Assembly: GCA_021814735.1 (NCBI GenBank)
Contig: JAKAHX010000041.1
Location: 1 to 8,977 of the forward strand
Length of the DNA stretch: 8,977 nucleotides
Source: Chloroflexota bacterium
GTDB taxonomy: Bacteria > Chloroflexota > Limnocylindria > Limnocylindrales > CSP1-4
Direction of reading: 5' to 3'
In this document: one piece after another, positions 6,468-8,977 of the stretch
How positions within the stretch are numbered: the first letter of the stretch is position 1
How the letters are laid out: each line of letters opens with the position of its first letter
The notes under the pieces: generated by a model
The model's input: only the letters and a program-made list of their open reading frames with translations
The model's database searches: none
What the model was told of the DNA's origin: nothing
Program-made: the position numbers and the translations under genes

Positions 6468-7979
6468 TCAGCAGTGCTGCCGCAGGACATCGACGATCCC
6501 GCCGTCCGCGTCGTGGATCGTCACCTCCAGCGGCATCTGGCCCGGCAGCGAATGCGTGGCGCACCCGAAGCACGGGTCGTAGGAGCGGAAGGCCATCTCC
6601 ACCCGGTTCAGGAGCCCGTCGGTGACCACGGTCCCGGCATGGATGAAGCTCTGGGCGGCGCGGCGCACGGACATGGAGATGGGGGCGTAGTTGTTGGTGG
6701 TTCCGACCACCAGGTTCACGCGGGTGATGAGGCCGCGGTCGTCGGTCCAGTAGTGATGGGTGAGCGTCCCCCGCGGTGCCTCCACCGTCCCGACCCCCTC
6801 CGTCGGCGTCGCGGTGGGAACGGCCCGCACGTCGTCGGACGTGATCTCGGGGTCCGTGGCGAGCTCCACCAGCCGCTCGGCCGCGTAGAGGAGCTCCACC
6901 AGCCGTGCCCAGTGGGTGGCCAGCCGGTTGTGCACCATGCCGTGTCGACCACCGGCGGACGGTTGCGGCGCGAGGGTGGCGAAGAAGCGCTCGAACTCCG
7001 CCTGCGCCAGCGGCGTGGCCATCCCGTCCGCCACGTTGAGGCGGGCCAGTGGCGACGCGACGTACACGCCGGAGTCCTTGCCGTCCACGAACCCCTTCCA
7101 GCCCACCCGCTTCAGGTACGGGAACTTCAGGTAGGTCCAGGGCTCGACGCGCTCGGCGATCCAGTCCGTGTACTCCGCGGGGTCGTAGGTGCCGAGCGGC
7201 TCGCCATCGGGCGCCACCACGCGCACCCGACCCTCGTAGAAGTTGGGGTGCATGCCTTCGTCCACGAGGCCCATGTAGTACGTGCGGTCGGTGTAAGCGT
7301 CACCCTCCAGCAGCTCGCGGTAGCCCGGGTTCTGCAGCACGATCCGGTCGAAGATCTCCAGGCTGCCGCGGGCGAAGTCCACCGCCCAGTGCCCGATCGC
7401 CTCGATCTCGGCACGCTGCTCCTCGGTGATCCCCTTGGTCATGCCGCCGGGCACCGCGGTCGCCGGGTGGACGCCGCGTCCGCCGATGATCTCCACCACG
7501 CGGTGGCCCGAGCGCCGTGCCTGGATGACCTGCCCGCCGATCTCCAGGCCGACCTTGCGCACCACGCCGAGGATGCTGCGCTCGGCCAGGGGGGCGTCCG
7601 GCCCGACGATGAAGTCGGGGCCGCCGAGTGCGTAGAAGTGGGTGGTGTGATCGGTGAAGTAGAAGCCGCTGTAGAGCAGTTCGCGCAGCAGCCGCGCGGG
7701 ACGCGGCGGCGTGACGTGGTACACGGCGTCGGCCGCCTTCGCGGCCGCCATGTGGTGCGCCTCGGGACAGACGCCGCAGATCCGGTTGGTGAGGACCGGC
7801 ATCTCCTCCACCGGTCGGCCCACGCAGAACCGCTCGAACCCGCGCAGCTCCGGGATCTGGAAGTAGGTGTTGGCGACCTCGCCCCGCTCGTCGAGGAAGA
7901 TCTCGATCTTGCCGTGGCCCTCCAGGCGGGTGATCGGGTCGATGGTGATGCGCTGCATGGTGGGCGTCCTGCTCTCCAT
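6468..7979 (-). CDS. [NiFe]-hydrogenase large (catalytic) subunit, group 3 (MvhA-like)
   Basis: A 503-residue catalytic subunit that binds the NiFe(CN)2CO centre and splits or forms H2. All four cysteine ligands are present: RICGVC (Cys68, Cys71) and DPCFGC (Cys470, Cys473). Also present are the N-terminal RLEGHGKIE with Glu20, EAHHMAA after the first cysteine pair, the APRG motif with Arg403, and GTTNN near 427. The DPCFGCATH motif with a group 3 style SLPGQMPLEV tail indicates a soluble group 3 enzyme; RGFERF and RICGVCPEAHHMAAAKA resemble bacterial group 3c (MvhA) sequences as I recall them. The predicted cleavage is after His476, removing a 27-residue tail. The start ATG 7979 shares one base with the small-subunit stop (TGATG), giving coupled translation; ATG 7958 is the alternative and gives 496 residues. 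The family is certain, the subgroup likely. Confidence 0.96.
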   Translation of the reverse strand: MESRTPTMQRITIDPITRLEGHGKIEIFLDERGEVANTYFQIPELRGFERFCVGRPVEEMPVLTNRICGVCPEAHHMAAAKAADAVYHVTPPRPARLLRELLYSGFYFTDHTTHFYALGGPDFIVGPDAPLAERSILGVVRKVGLEIGGQVIQARRSGHRVVEIIGGRGVHPATAVPGGMTKGITEEQRAEIEAIGHWAVDFARGSLEIFDRIVLQNPGYRELLEGDAYTDRTYYMGLVDEGMHPNFYEGRVRVVAPDGEPLGTYDPAEYTDWIAERVEPWTYLKFPYLKRVGWKGFVDGKDSGVYVASPLARLNVADGMATPLAQAEFERFFATLAPQPSAGGRHGMVHNRLATHWARLVELLYAAERLVELATDPEITSDDVRAVPTATPTEGVGTVEAPRGTLTHHYWTDDRGLITRVNLVVGTTNNYAPISMSVRRAAQSFIHAGTVVTDGLLNRVEMAFRSYDPCFGCATHSLPGQMPLEVTIHDADGGIVDVLRQHC

Positions 7980-8977
7980 CACGGCTTCCGCTCCTCGGCC
8001 CAAGCCGCCCTGCCCGCGCGCAGCAGCGATTTCGCCAGGTTGAAGCGGTAGAACTGGCCGGCGGGATCGGGCAGGCCGTCCAGGACCCGGTCGATCGACG
8101 CGGGATCGCTGGCGTCCACCACCGAGGCGAAGGCGGAGAGGAGACGCGCGCCGAAGTCGACCACGCCCTCCGCCGGCCCGTAGCAGCCGATGCACTGGGC
8201 GCCCGCCTTCGGGCACAGCGCCCCGCACCCGTCGCGCGTCGCGGGCCCGTTGCAGGGGATCCCCTGCTCCAGCAGGCAGAGCGTCGGATCGAGCGTGGCG
8301 ACCTTCTGGATGCGGGTGAACGACGTGATCTGCTTCGCGTGCCGCTCCCGCGGGCACTCGTCGCACACGGTGGAGTGTCCGGCTCCGATCGTGGAGCCAG
8401 CCGGCGGGAGCTCGGCGCGACCGGCGAGGGCTGCCATGGCGAGGTCCATCACGGCCGCGATCTGGTGCGGCTCGGGCGGGCAGCCGGGCACGAAGTAGTC
8501 CACCGGCACCACCTGGTCGAGTGTCCGCACCGTTGCGCTGAACGCCGGCAGGTGCAGCTCGCCTTCCGGCACCGTCACCCGGGGCTGCGGCCGCACGTGC
8601 TCCGGGTTCTCGGTGGAGACCGACTCGTAGGCGGCGTCGAAGATCTCGGTCCGGCTCGAGAAGTTGGCCAGTCCGGGAATGCAGCCTTCGCCGGCGCAGG
8701 ACCCGAAGGCGACCAGGAGGCGCGACTTGCGTCGCAGCAGACGCGCCATCTCCTCGTTCTCGCTGTTGCGGATGCTGCCGCTGAAGAGCGTCAGGGCAAT
8801 CGACCCGTCCGGCATCGCCTCGACGTCGCGATACTTCGCGTCCATCGCGACCGGCCAGAAGACGACGTCGAACGCGGCGTCGATCTCCAGGATCTTCTCC
8901 CCGGTGTTCAGCACGGCGATGTCGCACCCGCCGCACGAGGCGGCCCAGTACATCGCGAACCGCGGCTTCCCCGCGGC
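7979..8977 (-). CDS. [NiFe]-hydrogenase small subunit, MvhG/FrhG-like (N-terminus cut by window edge)
   Basis: The electron-transfer subunit, open to the right edge: the sequence before the first Met reads AAGKPRFA, which fits the family's KPK-type N-terminus, so the true start is just outside. Numbered from the Met at 8953 it has 324 residues. The proximal [4Fe-4S] ligands are CGGC (Cys7, Cys10), GSC (Cys86) and PGCPPE (Cys158). Eight more cysteines follow in DECP (197, 200), CLLEQGIPC (226, 234), GCGALC (243, 247) and CIGC (254, 257), enough for two further [4Fe-4S] clusters. CNGPATRDGCGALCP and IGCYGPAEGV are typical of F420-non-reducing (MvhG) or F420-reducing (FrhG) type small subunits. 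There is no Tat signal and no membrane anchor in what is seen, so it is cytoplasmic. In MvhADG systems electrons pass to MvhD and an HdrA-like flavoprotein; such genes may lie upstream. Confidence 0.95.
   Translation of the reverse strand, partial: AAGKPRFAMYWAASCGGCDIAVLNTGEKILEIDAAFDVVFWPVAMDAKYRDVEAMPDGSIALTLFSGSIRNSENEEMARLLRRKSRLLVAFGSCAGEGCIPGLANFSSRTEIFDAAYESVSTENPEHVRPQPRVTVPEGELHLPAFSATVRTLDQVVPVDYFVPGCPPEPHQIAAVMDLAMAALAGRAELPPAGSTIGAGHSTVCDECPRERHAKQITSFTRIQKVATLDPTLCLLEQGIPCNGPATRDGCGALCPKAGAQCIGCYGPAEGVVDFGARLLSAFASVVDASDPASIDRVLDGLPDPAGQFYRFNLAKSLLRAGRAAWAEERKP

Noticed and set aside
6399..8051. 550-codon open frame on the plus strand opposite the hydrogenase genes
   Set aside because: It is antisense to the conserved large subunit and its translation is His/Val/Gly-rich without recognisable domains, as expected when codon third positions are G or C.
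7980..8936. Long open frame (over 300 codons) upstream of, and in frame with, the large hydrogenase subunit, giving an apparent 822-residue protein
   Set aside because: The region is the small-subunit gene in another frame, with clear cysteine motifs. The extra translation is Arg/Gly/Ala-rich with no family signature; it is a high-GC shadow, not a fusion.

Overview
This is a GC-rich window (clearly above 65 percent G+C by eye) with tightly packed bacterial genes, GTG and ATG starts, and strong GGAGG-type ribosome binding sites. No ribosomal RNA, tRNA, insertion sequence, phage gene or CRISPR array is visible. The style, together with a bacterial MvhA/MvhG-like hydrogenase and a multi-TM esterase with a long Gly/Ala-rich linker, fits a high-GC soil or groundwater bacterium such as a Chloroflexota or Actinomycetota member. 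This placement is inference; no taxonomic marker is present.

Layout. (1) Positions 1-1147, minus strand: a PLP-dependent class V aminotransferase of the isopenicillin N epimerase-like family, cut by the left edge near its C-terminus. (2) Positions 1148-1258: a divergent intergenic region with a small AT-richer patch and nested palindromes, a likely promoter/operator. (3) Positions 1259-4851, plus strand: a two-gene operon with a 4-base GTGA overlap. The first gene encodes a membrane-anchored alpha/beta-hydrolase of the esterase D type. The second encodes a membrane protein with a C-terminal DUF2156 (MprF-type aminoacyl-phosphatidylglycerol synthase) domain. (4) Positions 4852-5028: a convergent intergenic region with a degenerate 20-base repeat that overlaps the end of the DUF2156 gene, then a run of GC-rich hairpins. 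(5) Positions 5029-8977, minus strand: a hydrogenase operon. Read in transcription order it is hydrogenase small subunit (cut by the right edge), large subunit, maturation endopeptidase, hypA, and a small tandem-ACT protein.

How the genes fit together. The hydrogenase subunits are translationally coupled (TGATG). Their features point to group 3 [NiFe]-hydrogenase, most like group 3c (MvhG/MvhA, the electron-bifurcating partner of heterodisulfide reductase-like complexes). The endopeptidase would remove the C-terminal tail of the large subunit after nickel insertion, and HypA would supply the nickel. The other hyp genes and any MvhD/HdrA partner are not in the window; the partner would be expected just beyond the right edge. 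The plus-strand pair may form a membrane-lipid aminoacylation module, with the DUF2156 protein adding an amino acid to a lipid and the extracytoplasmic esterase possibly removing it. That coupling is a hypothesis from gene order and domain type.
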